Shown here piece by piece: positions 52,234 through 60,737 of a stretch of 64,000 nt of DNA. Under the pieces are notes generated by a model. That model saw only the letters and a program-made list of their open reading frames with translations. It made no database searches and was not told where the DNA came from. The position numbers were made by a program, and so were the translations under genes. Numbering within the stretch: the first letter of the stretch is position 1; every line of letters starts with the position of its first letter. Origin of the DNA: Caecibacter massiliensis. Its GTDB lineage: Bacteria; Bacillota; Negativicutes; Veillonellales; Megasphaeraceae. The DNA lies in NCBI GenBank assembly GCA_900095875.1, contig LT608311.1:2388774-2452773 (forward strand), read 5' to 3'.

Positions 52234-53736
52234 ATGAAGTTCAGAAGCACTCGTTCGCAAGAAACCGTTACTCCGTCTTATGCATTATTACATGGCCTGG
52301 CCCGCGATGGCGGACTATATGTCCCGGAAGAATTCCCGGAACAGGTATTATCGTATACAGATTTGAAAGAAAAGTCCTATCAGGAAATCGCTGATGCTGT
52401 TTTAGCGTACTTTTTTACGAATTTTACGCCTAAAGTGCGGCAGAAAATGATTGATGCTGCCTACAATGATCAGACGTTCCGTGATGACCGCATTGTACCG
52501 CTTCATTCAATCGATACGGATCTTTCTGTTGCCGAATTGTATCACGGCCGCACACTGGCTTTCAAAGATCTGGCCTTATCCCTCTTTCCCTATCTGTTGA
52601 CAGCTGCCAAGGTACAAGAAGAAGAAAAGCGCGATATCCTCATCCTAACGGCAACCAGCGGCGATACGGGCAAAGCAGCTCTTGAAGGGTTCAAAGACGT
52701 AAATGGCACGAACATCATGGTCTTTTATCCCAGCGATGGCGTCAGCCCCATGCAGAAGCAGCAGATGCAGAAGCAGGAAGGGAAAAATGTCCGCGTCAGT
52801 GCTATACACGGAAATTTTGACGATGCCCAGAGCTTTTTGAAACGGGTCTTTACGAGTGAAGAAGTCAATACCTATGCCCATGACCATGGCGTGCTCTTTT
52901 CCAGTGCCAATTCCATTAATATCGGCCGGCTCTTTCCACAGATTGCCTACTATGTTTCGACCTGGGTACGCCTTGTAGACAACGGTGTCATCGCTCCCGA
53001 TGAATCATTTGATGTCGTCGTGCCGACAGGGAATTTTGGCAATATCCTGGCAGGATGGTTTGCCAAAAAGATGGGGGCTCATATCGGCCGGCTCATCTGT
53101 GCATCGAACCGCAATAAGGTCCTCGCCGATTTCTTTGAAACCGGTGTCTATGACATGAACCGCGATTTCTATACGACGGACAGCCCGTCCATGGATATCC
53201 TTCTGTCCAGTAATTTTGAACGATTTCTGTTCTATGTTGCCAAAGGCGATTGCCAGCGCGTGGCCCAGTGGGAAAAAGACCTGCAGGAAACGGGAAAGAT
53301 GGCGGTCAACGCAGACGAACTGGCCTGGCTGCAGGAGGAATTCTGTGGCGGCTGGATTGATGATGATGAAACAGAAGCTGTCATCAATCACGTCTATAAC
53401 GACTTTGGCTATCTCCTGGATCCGCATACGGCTGTCGCCTATGGCGTGTACCTGAACCGTCACAAGCAGGGCATGGACCAGGGGCGTCATACGGTCATCA
53501 TGTCTACGGCTCATCCATACAAATTTCCGCCAGTTATCTGCAAGGCCCTGGCATTGCCGTCCAGTGACGATCCGTTTGCCATGCTCCAGTCTATCAGCAG
53601 TCTGACCGGCATCGCCCTGCCGGAACCGCTGGCCGCGTTGCAGCAGAAGCCGGTCCGCTTTGCAGATAGTATTGAAAAAGAAGATATGAAGCAGGCTGTA
53701 TTGTCCTTTATCGACGATATCAGCAAGAAGCAATAG
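52234..53736 (+). CDS. thrC: Threonine synthase
   Basis: 500 residues, PLP fold type II, of the longer bacterial ThrC class. The start KFRSTRSQETVTPSYALLHG is typical. The PLP lysine is Lys111 in GRTLAFKDLALSL, and the phosphate-binding GNFGNILAGW lies near residue 266. It converts O-phosphohomoserine to threonine, which also feeds the PduX route to cobalamin. A TATAAT at 52176-52181 with CTGACG 17 bases earlier is a likely promoter. AAAGGAGAGGG lies before the ATG. Confidence 0.94.
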   Translation: MKFRSTRSQETVTPSYALLHGLARDGGLYVPEEFPEQVLSYTDLKEKSYQEIADAVLAYFFTNFTPKVRQKMIDAAYNDQTFRDDRIVPLHSIDTDLSVAELYHGRTLAFKDLALSLFPYLLTAAKVQEEEKRDILILTATSGDTGKAALEGFKDVNGTNIMVFYPSDGVSPMQKQQMQKQEGKNVRVSAIHGNFDDAQSFLKRVFTSEEVNTYAHDHGVLFSSANSINIGRLFPQIAYYVSTWVRLVDNGVIAPDESFDVVVPTGNFGNILAGWFAKKMGAHIGRLICASNRNKVLADFFETGVYDMNRDFYTTDSPSMDILLSSNFERFLFYVAKGDCQRVAQWEKDLQETGKMAVNADELAWLQEEFCGGWIDDDETEAVINHVYNDFGYLLDPHTAVAYGVYLNRHKQGMDQGRHTVIMSTAHPYKFPPVICKALALPSSDDPFAMLQSISSLTGIALPEPLAALQQKPVRFADSIEKEDMKQAVLSFIDDISKKQ

Positions 53737-53758
53737 AAAAGAGGCGCTCTGGTTTTAT

Positions 53759-54658
53759 ATGAACAAAGGCGTTGTATATGCCATTTTATCTGCTCTGGCG
53801 TTCAGTATTCAAAACGTCATTGTCAAAGAGCTATCGTATACCATGAGCACTGGGGAAATCGCGTTTTTCCGCGGTTTCCTCAGTGCTGTTCTTATCCTGG
53901 GACTGATGCGGGCCAATCATGTCCATTTGTCTCATGAAGACAGGCCGACGTTATGGCTGCGCGGCATACTGGGTGGTACAGGTATGATATGCATTTTCTA
54001 TGCCCTGCGTGGAATGCCCCTGGCAGACGTGTCCATCATTTCCCAGCTATCGGCATTTTTTGTCATGCTCTTTGCGGCAATCTTTCTCCAAGAGGTATTA
54101 CCCAAAGGGGCTAAACTGCCTCTGGTTATCATTTTTGCCGGCGGTTGTCTTGTCGTCCGGCCATGGAATTTTGATTCATTCAATGTCTATTCCCTGTTTG
54201 CTCTGGCACAGGCCGTGTTTGCCGCCGGTGCTTATACGACAGTGAGTAAGCTGACTGATTCGGGAAAGCACCATCCCTATGAAATCGTTTTGTATTTCCT
54301 CGTCTGTGCGGCCCTGTCAGGAGCTGTACTCATGATATTAGGCGGCAGCTTCCTCGTCCCCAATCTGCAGGAATGGGGTTGGTATATCACACTGGGCGTG
54401 ATTACGGTCATTGCCCAGATTTGGATGACCGATGCCTACGCCATGGCGAATCCGGTCGTCGTCAGTTTTGTATCCTATATCGGCGTTTTTTTCAATGCCC
54501 TCTGGGGTTTTGTCATATTCCAGGAAATGCTGACCCTGCTCACCGTAGCAGGCGGCGTTTTGATTATCGGTGGTTCTATGTACCTGACTAAGCTCAAGCA
54601 CGATCGTATTGCTGAAATGGCTGAGATTAGGGAACGGAATGCAAAAGAAGAAGTATGA
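53759..54658 (+). CDS. EamA/DMT-family transporter
   Basis: 299 residues with ten predicted membrane helices arranged as two EamA repeats, the first starting GVVYAILSALAFSIQNVIVKEL and the second SLFALAQAVFAAGAYTTVSKL. The drug/metabolite transporter superfamily commonly exports amino acids or other small metabolites; the substrate is unknown. It lies 22 bases after thrC, so threonine-related export is possible but unproven. It overlaps the next gene by ATGA. Confidence 0.88.
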   Translation: MNKGVVYAILSALAFSIQNVIVKELSYTMSTGEIAFFRGFLSAVLILGLMRANHVHLSHEDRPTLWLRGILGGTGMICIFYALRGMPLADVSIISQLSAFFVMLFAAIFLQEVLPKGAKLPLVIIFAGGCLVVRPWNFDSFNVYSLFALAQAVFAAGAYTTVSKLTDSGKHHPYEIVLYFLVCAALSGAVLMILGGSFLVPNLQEWGWYITLGVITVIAQIWMTDAYAMANPVVVSFVSYIGVFFNALWGFVIFQEMLTLLTVAGGVLIIGGSMYLTKLKHDRIAEMAEIRERNAKEEV

Positions 54659-55398
54659 AGACCATGAAAGTAAACGAAACGCATATAAAAATCGCATTTT
54701 TTGGCATGCTCGTCGTGATGCTGGCCGGGATTCATCTGGCTATCCCGGATTTTTACCGCACCGTCTGGGACCTTTCGACGAGTGGCAATATGCAGGGGAC
54801 CATAGCGTATCTCCGGTCTTTCGGAATCTGGGCTATGGCAGTCAGCATGATTATTGATATAGTCATCAACATCGTAGGCTTTTTGCCGTCAATTTTTATT
54901 TCGACGGCGAACGGTGTCGTGTTCGGCGTATTCCAGGGAACCATCGTTTCCTGGATTGCCGAAACAATCGGTGTCATTATCAGTTTCTTTTTCATGCGGA
55001 CTCTCTTCCGGGGCAAAGCCAAAAAAGTCATAGAAAAAAGTAAAATGCTCAGTAAGTTGGACCATTACAGCACGTGGCAGGCTATGACTGTAGCACGGGC
55101 TGTACCGTATTCACCCAACGGACTGGTGACGGCCCTGGGCGCTCTGAGCCATATCAGTTACCGCGATTATATTCTGGGCTGTTTTATTGGCAAGCTTCCG
55201 TCGGTAGCCTGTGAAGTGTTCGTTGGACACGATGTGGTCATGTTCGAAGATCATACCCTGCGCCTTACCATACTGATTATTGCTATTACGGTGATTTATG
55301 GCGGACTCTGGTACTGGCATCGGCGCCAGCAGGCAAAGAAGGTATTGCGCAAGATTTCAGAAGATCTGGATAAGGAAAACATAGATAAAGAAAAATAA
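54655..55398 (+). CDS. TVP38/TMEM64 family membrane protein
   Basis: 247 residues. The VTT (SNARE-associated) domain core is seen in FLPSIFISTANGVVFGVFQGTIVSWIAETIGVIISFFFMR and ARAVPYSPNGLVTALGALSHISYRDYILGCFIGKLP, the re-entrant helix region shared with DedA proteins. Such proteins are implicated in lipid scrambling or membrane homeostasis in other systems; the role here is unknown. The start overlaps the EamA gene; an ATG 9 bases on is an alternative. The charged C-terminus (DLDKENIDKEK) is cytoplasmic. Confidence 0.86.
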   Translation: MKTMKVNETHIKIAFFGMLVVMLAGIHLAIPDFYRTVWDLSTSGNMQGTIAYLRSFGIWAMAVSMIIDIVINIVGFLPSIFISTANGVVFGVFQGTIVSWIAETIGVIISFFFMRTLFRGKAKKVIEKSKMLSKLDHYSTWQAMTVARAVPYSPNGLVTALGALSHISYRDYILGCFIGKLPSVACEVFVGHDVVMFEDHTLRLTILIIAITVIYGGLWYWHRRQQAKKVLRKISEDLDKENIDKEK

Positions 55399-55448
55399 CG
55401 AGGCTATCGCATTAGGTTAAAATTACATAATGCGATAGCCTCGTTTTT
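55398..55448. terminator. Intrinsic terminator
   Basis: Perfect 17-base arms ACGAGGCTATCGCATTA and TAATGCGATAGCCTCGT, then TTTTT. Because the prfC gene converges, it may serve both directions. Confidence 0.9.
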
Positions 55449-55513
55449 GAGTTTGAGATTAAAAATCTGACAGTTGACAGGGAATCTTAAGCGCGGGATG
55501 CGTGCCGGAATCG

Positions 55514-57127
55514 TTATTCTTCGTCTGGTTCGTCAATGGCCAGTTCATCTGGTGTCGTACAGAAAGTAAAGTCCGGATTCCGTTCGACAATCCAGTTGGT
55601 CTGCCATTCGTTGGCGATGAGTAGTACGACACGCTGCTTGTGGTCTTTGACAATCATGGCACTGTCGATATTTTTTAGTTCCTTGTAGTCATGGCCATTG
55701 GTCTGAATCCAGCGGGCTACCGTGTAAGGCAGAGTGTTCATTTCCAGATCGACGCCGTATTCATGCTTCAGCCGGTATTCCAGCACTTCGAATTGCAGCT
55801 GGCCGACGGCACCGACGATATAACTTTCCATGGAGCCGAGATTTTCGTAAATCTGGACGGCCCCTTCCTGGGCCAGCTGGGTCATGCCTTTCAGGAACTG
55901 CTTGCGCTTCATCGAATCTTTGGCACGGATGCGGGCGAATAATTCCGGCGGGAAAGTCGGGAAGTCTTTGAAGGTGACTTTCTTTTTGCCTGAGTACAGT
56001 GTATCGCCGACGCCCATGGTGCCATTATCAAATACACCGATGATATCACCAGGATAGGCTTCTTCTACGATAGTCCGTTCTGTCGCCAGGAACTGCTGGG
56101 GCTGCATGAGACGCAGGGTCTTTCCCGACTGACGATGGGTAACGGTCATGCCCTTTTCAAACTGACCGGAGCAGATGCGCATGAATACGATGCGGTCGTG
56201 GTGCTGGGGATTCATGTTGGCCTGAATCTTGAATACGAACGACGTGAACTGATCAGACGTCGGTTCGACTACGCCTTCGGCACAGGGACGGGGCTGGGGC
56301 GGTGGAGCCAGGCGCAGAAATTCTTCCAGGAAGGGCTTGACACCGAAGTTGGTCATGGCTGAACCGAAGAACATCGGTGTCAGCTGGCCATTTTTTACTT
56401 TCTCCATATCGAATTCGTCACCGGCCATATCGAGGAGCTCGATGTCGTCGATGAGTCCCTGATGTACATCGTCATCGAGGAGTTCCTTGAAGACCGGGTC
56501 GTCGGCTGAACCTTTGGTCGATGCCAGCTTGCGCTGGCCGTGGGACGTGTCTTTTTCAAACAGTTCAATCGATGCTGTCGTCCGGTCATAGATACCCTGG
56601 TAATTGCCATTGAGACCGATGGGCCAGTTCATGGGATACGCGTGGATGCCCAGGATATTTTCGATTTCATCCATCAGGTCGAAAGGATTACGGCCGAAAT
56701 GATCAATTTTATTGACAAAGGTAAAGATGGGGATACCCCGTTCTTTACAGACCCGGAACAGCTTCTTCGTCTGGGCTTCGACGCCTTTTGCGACGTCGAT
56801 GAGCATGACGGCACTGTCTGCGGCCATGAGCGTACGGTACGTATCTTCACTGAAATCCTGATGGCCCGGCGTATCAAGGATATTGATATGATGGCCTTCA
56901 TAATCGAACTGAAGGACCGAGCTGGTGACAGAAATACCACGCTGTTTTTCGATTTCCATCCAGTCAGATACGGCATGTTTGGCTGTCTTTCTCGCTTTTA
57001 CAGAGCCAGCCAGATGTATGGCACCTCCGTAGAGGAGCAGTTTTTCAGTCAATGTCGTCTTGCCAGCATCCGGGTGAGAGATGATGGCAAACGTACGGCG
57101 GTTATTTACTTCATCTACTAATGACAT
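55514..57127 (-). CDS. prfC: Peptide chain release factor 3
   Basis: 537 residues, translational GTPase. G1 is SHPDAGKTTL; TSSVLQFDY and DTPGHQDFSEDTYRTL are G2/G3; NKIDHFGR is G4. The long RF3-specific C-terminal domains follow. It recycles RF1/RF2 after termination. The ATG at 57127 is preceded by GAGGTGG; an in-frame ATG 12 bases earlier overlaps that site. The C-terminus is acidic (ELAIDEPDEE). Confidence 0.95.
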   Translation of the reverse strand: MSLVDEVNNRRTFAIISHPDAGKTTLTEKLLLYGGAIHLAGSVKARKTAKHAVSDWMEIEKQRGISVTSSVLQFDYEGHHINILDTPGHQDFSEDTYRTLMAADSAVMLIDVAKGVEAQTKKLFRVCKERGIPIFTFVNKIDHFGRNPFDLMDEIENILGIHAYPMNWPIGLNGNYQGIYDRTTASIELFEKDTSHGQRKLASTKGSADDPVFKELLDDDVHQGLIDDIELLDMAGDEFDMEKVKNGQLTPMFFGSAMTNFGVKPFLEEFLRLAPPPQPRPCAEGVVEPTSDQFTSFVFKIQANMNPQHHDRIVFMRICSGQFEKGMTVTHRQSGKTLRLMQPQQFLATERTIVEEAYPGDIIGVFDNGTMGVGDTLYSGKKKVTFKDFPTFPPELFARIRAKDSMKRKQFLKGMTQLAQEGAVQIYENLGSMESYIVGAVGQLQFEVLEYRLKHEYGVDLEMNTLPYTVARWIQTNGHDYKELKNIDSAMIVKDHKQRVVLLIANEWQTNWIVERNPDFTFCTTPDELAIDEPDEE

Positions 57128-57367
57128 GTTCCACCTCATGAATTCGAATAATCAAAAAATACAGTACATACTATTATACTAAGAAAAGTGATGTTCGTAA
57201 ACAGGGAAAGGAGGAGAAAAGCTGGGAAAAACTCGTTTCTTCTGCGTAACACAAAGTGATTCGCGTTGTGCAGGACAGGGGCGGGCTGTTTTTGGTATAA
57301 TAAAAGTATAGACTTGTTACCCCTGCGATACTGCACGTTTTCCTGCCACTGCCGGAGGTGTATGGCG
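57128..57367 (+). promoter_or_regulatory. Divergent region between prfC and the sigma54 activator
   Basis: 240 bases. For the activator, AGGACA (57272-57277), 18 bases, TATAAT (57296-57301) is a plausible sigma70 promoter. On the minus strand a TATAAT near 57175 may serve prfC. Nothing else was recognised. Confidence 0.55.
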
Positions 57368-59089
57368 ATGAATACGAGACCGTTGGCATTAACCCGTGAA
57401 GATTTTATGGCGATTACCGATGCGGTGTATTGTATTCTCATACTGGTTAATGAAAAGGGGATTCCCGTATATTGGAACAGTGCGGCCTGTGATCTGGAAC
57501 GGAGATTGCCCGGATCGTGCCGGGAAATCATCAAAAGACTGGGAGAAACGGTTGATGCCGTCCACTGTGAAGGCCGCTATGTGGTAACGGCTGCATCGCG
57601 TGATTTCATCTGTCATATCCGTCCATGGCAGACAGGAAAGCGACGTCAGGGAAGTATCTTCATTGTCCATGAATCGTGCGTGTCTTCCTGTGCCGTTCAG
57701 GAACTGAATGTCGTGCGCGATGTCGTAGAGGAAATCGATGCCGTGCTGGAAGCCGGTTCGACGGGACTTTTAGTGCTCGATTCCCGGGGTATGATCAAAC
57801 GGGTCAACCGCCGGTTTGAAGCATTATACGGCCTGAAACGGAAAGCCATATTAGGCAAGTCTATCGAAACAATCAGGGAAGAAACGCAGATACCTCGGGA
57901 ACTGCTGGATAAAGCGCTGCATAAACGGCAGCACGGCGTCTCCCTTGTCGAATATAAGGGGCGCAAGCTCGTCTATACGGCTACTCCCGGACTGGACCGC
58001 AATCATCAGATGCGCTGTATCGTCGTAGATATCCAGGATGTGTCATCATGGAAGATATTGTGGGAAAAATTCAAGGAACAGCGGCAGCATATGAATGAAT
58101 TTATACGCAAAGTCGCCGTTCTGAGCAGTCATTCCCATGATATGGTCATCGGCCGCAGTCAGGCGATGCAGAAGGTCATGCATCTCATCGAGGTCGTTTC
58201 GGATGTCGATTCGACGGTGCTGATTACAGGGGAATCGGGGACGGGCAAAGAAGTCGTCGTCAATGAAATTTATCATCGTAGCCGGCGCCGGGATAAACCG
58301 TTCCTGAAAATTAACTGCGGTGCCATCCCCGATGAGCTTTTTGAATCGGAATTGTTCGGTTATGAAAGCGGTGCCTTTACCGGAGCCAGGCGGCAGGGTA
58401 AGGCCGGCTTTTTTGAACTGGCCGATCAGGGCGTACTCCTGCTCGATGAAATAGGGGAACTGAGTCTGGCAGCTCAGGCCAAATTGTTGCGGGTCATACA
58501 GAATCAGGAAGTACAGCGCATTGGCGCTACCCGGTCTATCCACGTTGATGTCCGTCTTATTGCCGCTACGAACCGGAATTTGTGGGACATGGTGCAGCAG
58601 GGAAGGTTCCGGAGTGATTTGTATTACCGGCTCCACGTCATCCATATCCACATTCCGCCGCTGCGGGAACGGCGGGAGGACGTCATACCGCTGGCAGCGC
58701 AGTTTCTCCATACGTTCAATACAAAATATGAGAAGCATAAAGTACTGACACCGGCACTCTGCCGTCTTCTCATGGTCCAGGACTGGCCCGGCAATATCAG
58801 GGAACTGGAAAATGCCATGGAAACACTGGTCGTACTGACCGAAGGCGATGACCTGCGGCCGGAAGATTTTATCAGTCAGATCCAGATGGAAGAAAGCGAG
58901 GCTATCGTCACTATACGCCGTGTGGCCCCGTGGAACCAGACTATGGCCGAAGTGGAGCGAAAAGTGCTCCAGATGACGGCAGCCCAGTGCCGTTCGACAC
59001 GGGCCATGGCAGATGTACTGCATATTGATCAGTCTACTATATCCCGGAAGATGCAGAAGTACGGTCTGTCCCTGGGAAAGAAGAAATAA
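57368..59089 (+). CDS. PAS-domain sigma54-dependent transcriptional activator
   Basis: 573 residues. Two PAS-like sensor domains (about 10-110 and 125-235, the second with TGLLVLDSRGMIKRVNRRFEALYGL), then an AAA+ domain with Walker A GESGTGKE, the sigma54-contacting GAFTGA near residue 336, Walker B LLLDEIGEL and RLIAATNRN. A C-terminal HTH of the TyrR/Fis type (RSTRAMADVLHIDQSTISRK) closes it. All parts needed to drive sigma54 polymerase are present. The next operon, abfT-abfD, is its likely target, with 4-hydroxybutyrate or its CoA ester a plausible signal. The second ATG is chosen from GGAGG spacing. Confidence 0.92.
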   Translation: MNTRPLALTREDFMAITDAVYCILILVNEKGIPVYWNSAACDLERRLPGSCREIIKRLGETVDAVHCEGRYVVTAASRDFICHIRPWQTGKRRQGSIFIVHESCVSSCAVQELNVVRDVVEEIDAVLEAGSTGLLVLDSRGMIKRVNRRFEALYGLKRKAILGKSIETIREETQIPRELLDKALHKRQHGVSLVEYKGRKLVYTATPGLDRNHQMRCIVVDIQDVSSWKILWEKFKEQRQHMNEFIRKVAVLSSHSHDMVIGRSQAMQKVMHLIEVVSDVDSTVLITGESGTGKEVVVNEIYHRSRRRDKPFLKINCGAIPDELFESELFGYESGAFTGARRQGKAGFFELADQGVLLLDEIGELSLAAQAKLLRVIQNQEVQRIGATRSIHVDVRLIAATNRNLWDMVQQGRFRSDLYYRLHVIHIHIPPLRERREDVIPLAAQFLHTFNTKYEKHKVLTPALCRLLMVQDWPGNIRELENAMETLVVLTEGDDLRPEDFISQIQMEESEAIVTIRRVAPWNQTMAEVERKVLQMTAAQCRSTRAMADVLHIDQSTISRKMQKYGLSLGKKK

Positions 59090-59103
59090 ATATATCCGGC
59101 TGT

Positions 59104-59229
59104 TGATGCAGGACTGCATATTTTCTGATGTAATCCTGCATCAGAAATCGGTCTTTTTATAGGGGATGATCTCACGGTTCAGCCGGCATTTCTGATATAG
59201 CGTTTTTTTGATGATGCAAAATGACATCA
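59104..59229 (+). promoter_or_regulatory. Array of three activator-site candidates
   Basis: TGATG-N8-CATCA occurs at 59126-59143 and at 59212-59229, and a partial third (TGATG-N8-CATAT) at 59104-59121. The first two overlap a 10-base inverted repeat (59104-59144) that could alternatively be the terminator of the activator gene, since a T-rich stretch follows. Confidence 0.6.
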
Positions 59230-59301
59230 CAAAGAAACGCTTCTTTTTTTTCGATGCCTGAATCATGGGCTCCGGCCCCATTCCGTTTGCTCACGAATAA
59301 T

Positions 59302-59317
59302 TGGCGCGATTATTTCA
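59302..59317 (+). promoter_or_regulatory. Possible sigma54 promoter of abfT, degenerate
   Basis: TGGCGC-N5-TTTCA compared with the consensus TGGCAC-N5-TTGCA. The -24 GG is present but the -12 GC is TC, so this is only a candidate. A TATACT at 59320 offers a sigma70 alternative without a good -35. Confidence 0.3.
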
Positions 59318-59402
59318 TATATACTTGTAGAGACGGGAGAAAAGGGGCAAGGAAAAAATATCCCATCCCAAATCATGTGAATGGAGGGAAAAGGAGGCGG
59401 AC

Positions 59403-60707
59403 ATGATGAATCAATGGCAGCGCATGTACGAAGAAAAGAAGATGACGGCTGAATCCCTGGCCAGGCAGTTCAAAAACGGGGATGTCTGTGTCAGCACAGG
59501 GCAGGTGGCGGAACCGACGGGAATTCTGCAGGTACTGGCCTCGTATGCTCCCGAGCTGGACCTGGAACATATCCGCCATTGTGTACTCCTTCCCCTCCGG
59601 CAGCAGGAGTACATGAAAGCCGGTATGGAGAAATATATTTATCACATTTCCCACTTTGTCAGTGCTTATGACAGGAACATGATATGGGAAGGCCGCGGCG
59701 ATTATATGCCGGCCCATTACAGTCAGGTACCACAGGTGTGGACCAGTGTCCTGCCTGAGCCGGATGTGTTTTACGCTGCCGTATCCCCTATGGATGAGCA
59801 CGGGTATTTTAGTTTCGGTACGGCGGCCGATTTGAGTGAAGTCCGTCATCATGCAGAAAAAATACTGGTAGAAGTAAATCCGACTATGCCCCGGTCGTTT
59901 GGTTCCTTTATCCATATTTCAGAAGTAGACGGTATATGGGAAAATGATGCTCCCATTACAGTAGTCGATCCGCCGCCAGTTACCAATACGGACCTTGCCA
60001 TCGGGCAGATGATTGCTGACGAGATACCCAATGGAGCCACGCTGCAGCTGGGAATTGGCGGCATTCCCAATGCGGTGGCACAGAGCCTGCTCGATAAGCG
60101 GAATCTGGGCGTACATAGTGAAATGTTTTGTGACAGCATGGTTGATCTGACACTGGCCGGAGTCATTACTAACGGCTGCAAACGGATTCATCGCGGAACC
60201 TCTGTTGCGACCTTTACCTTTGCTTCCCGCCGGACCTATGATTTTATTGACAATAATCCCGGTGTCGCCTTCCTGCCCGTATCGTATGTCAATGATCCCC
60301 GCGTCATTGCTATGAATGATCAGGTCATTTCCATCAATTCGTGCATCGAAATCGACTTGTTCGGCCAGGTATGCTCGGAAACGATGGGAACAAAGAACTA
60401 TAGCGGTGTAGGCGGGCAGATTGATTTCATCCGTGGGGCCGCTGCTTCCAAAGGAGGAAAATCGTTCCTCGCTTTTACGGCAACGGCAAAAAAAGGGAAA
60501 GTGTCCAAAATTAAACCGGTCCTCACAGAAGGAGCCTGTGTCAGTACGACGAGAAACGATGTCGATTATGTAGTTACTGAGTTCGGAATGGCACGGCTGA
60601 AAGGGCTGACCTGTTCCCAGCGTGCCAAAGCGCTGATTCGCATTGCAGCTCCTGCTTTCCGGGAAGAATTAACGGAGGCAGCCAGAAAGATGCATATTAT
60701 TGTGTGA
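59403..60707 (+). CDS. abfT: 4-hydroxybutyrate CoA-transferase
   Basis: 434 residues of the acetyl-CoA hydrolase/transferase family. NGATLQLGIGGIPNAVAQSLLDKRNLGVHSEMFCDSMVDL holds the CoA-binding and catalytic region, and IDLFGQVCSETMGTKNYSGVGGQIDFIRGA is the late signature. It transfers CoA from acetyl-CoA (or a similar donor) to 4-hydroxybutyrate. The acetate and butyrate transferases of this family are close relatives, but the dehydratase gene 30 bases on fixes the role. AAGGAGG lies 5 bases before the first of two ATGs. Confidence 0.9.
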   Translation: MMNQWQRMYEEKKMTAESLARQFKNGDVCVSTGQVAEPTGILQVLASYAPELDLEHIRHCVLLPLRQQEYMKAGMEKYIYHISHFVSAYDRNMIWEGRGDYMPAHYSQVPQVWTSVLPEPDVFYAAVSPMDEHGYFSFGTAADLSEVRHHAEKILVEVNPTMPRSFGSFIHISEVDGIWENDAPITVVDPPPVTNTDLAIGQMIADEIPNGATLQLGIGGIPNAVAQSLLDKRNLGVHSEMFCDSMVDLTLAGVITNGCKRIHRGTSVATFTFASRRTYDFIDNNPGVAFLPVSYVNDPRVIAMNDQVISINSCIEIDLFGQVCSETMGTKNYSGVGGQIDFIRGAAASKGGKSFLAFTATAKKGKVSKIKPVLTEGACVSTTRNDVDYVVTEFGMARLKGLTCSQRAKALIRIAAPAFREELTEAARKMHIIV

Positions 60708-60737
60708 TGCTGTGACTGTACGGGAGGAGGAATCACT

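Noticed and set aside
59104-59160. Inverted repeat as a plain terminator of the sigma54 activator gene
   Set aside because: It is possible, since TCTTTTT follows, but the arms are 20 bases apart and the halves also form the TGATG-N8-CATCA pattern repeated at 59212, so I list it mainly as regulatory.
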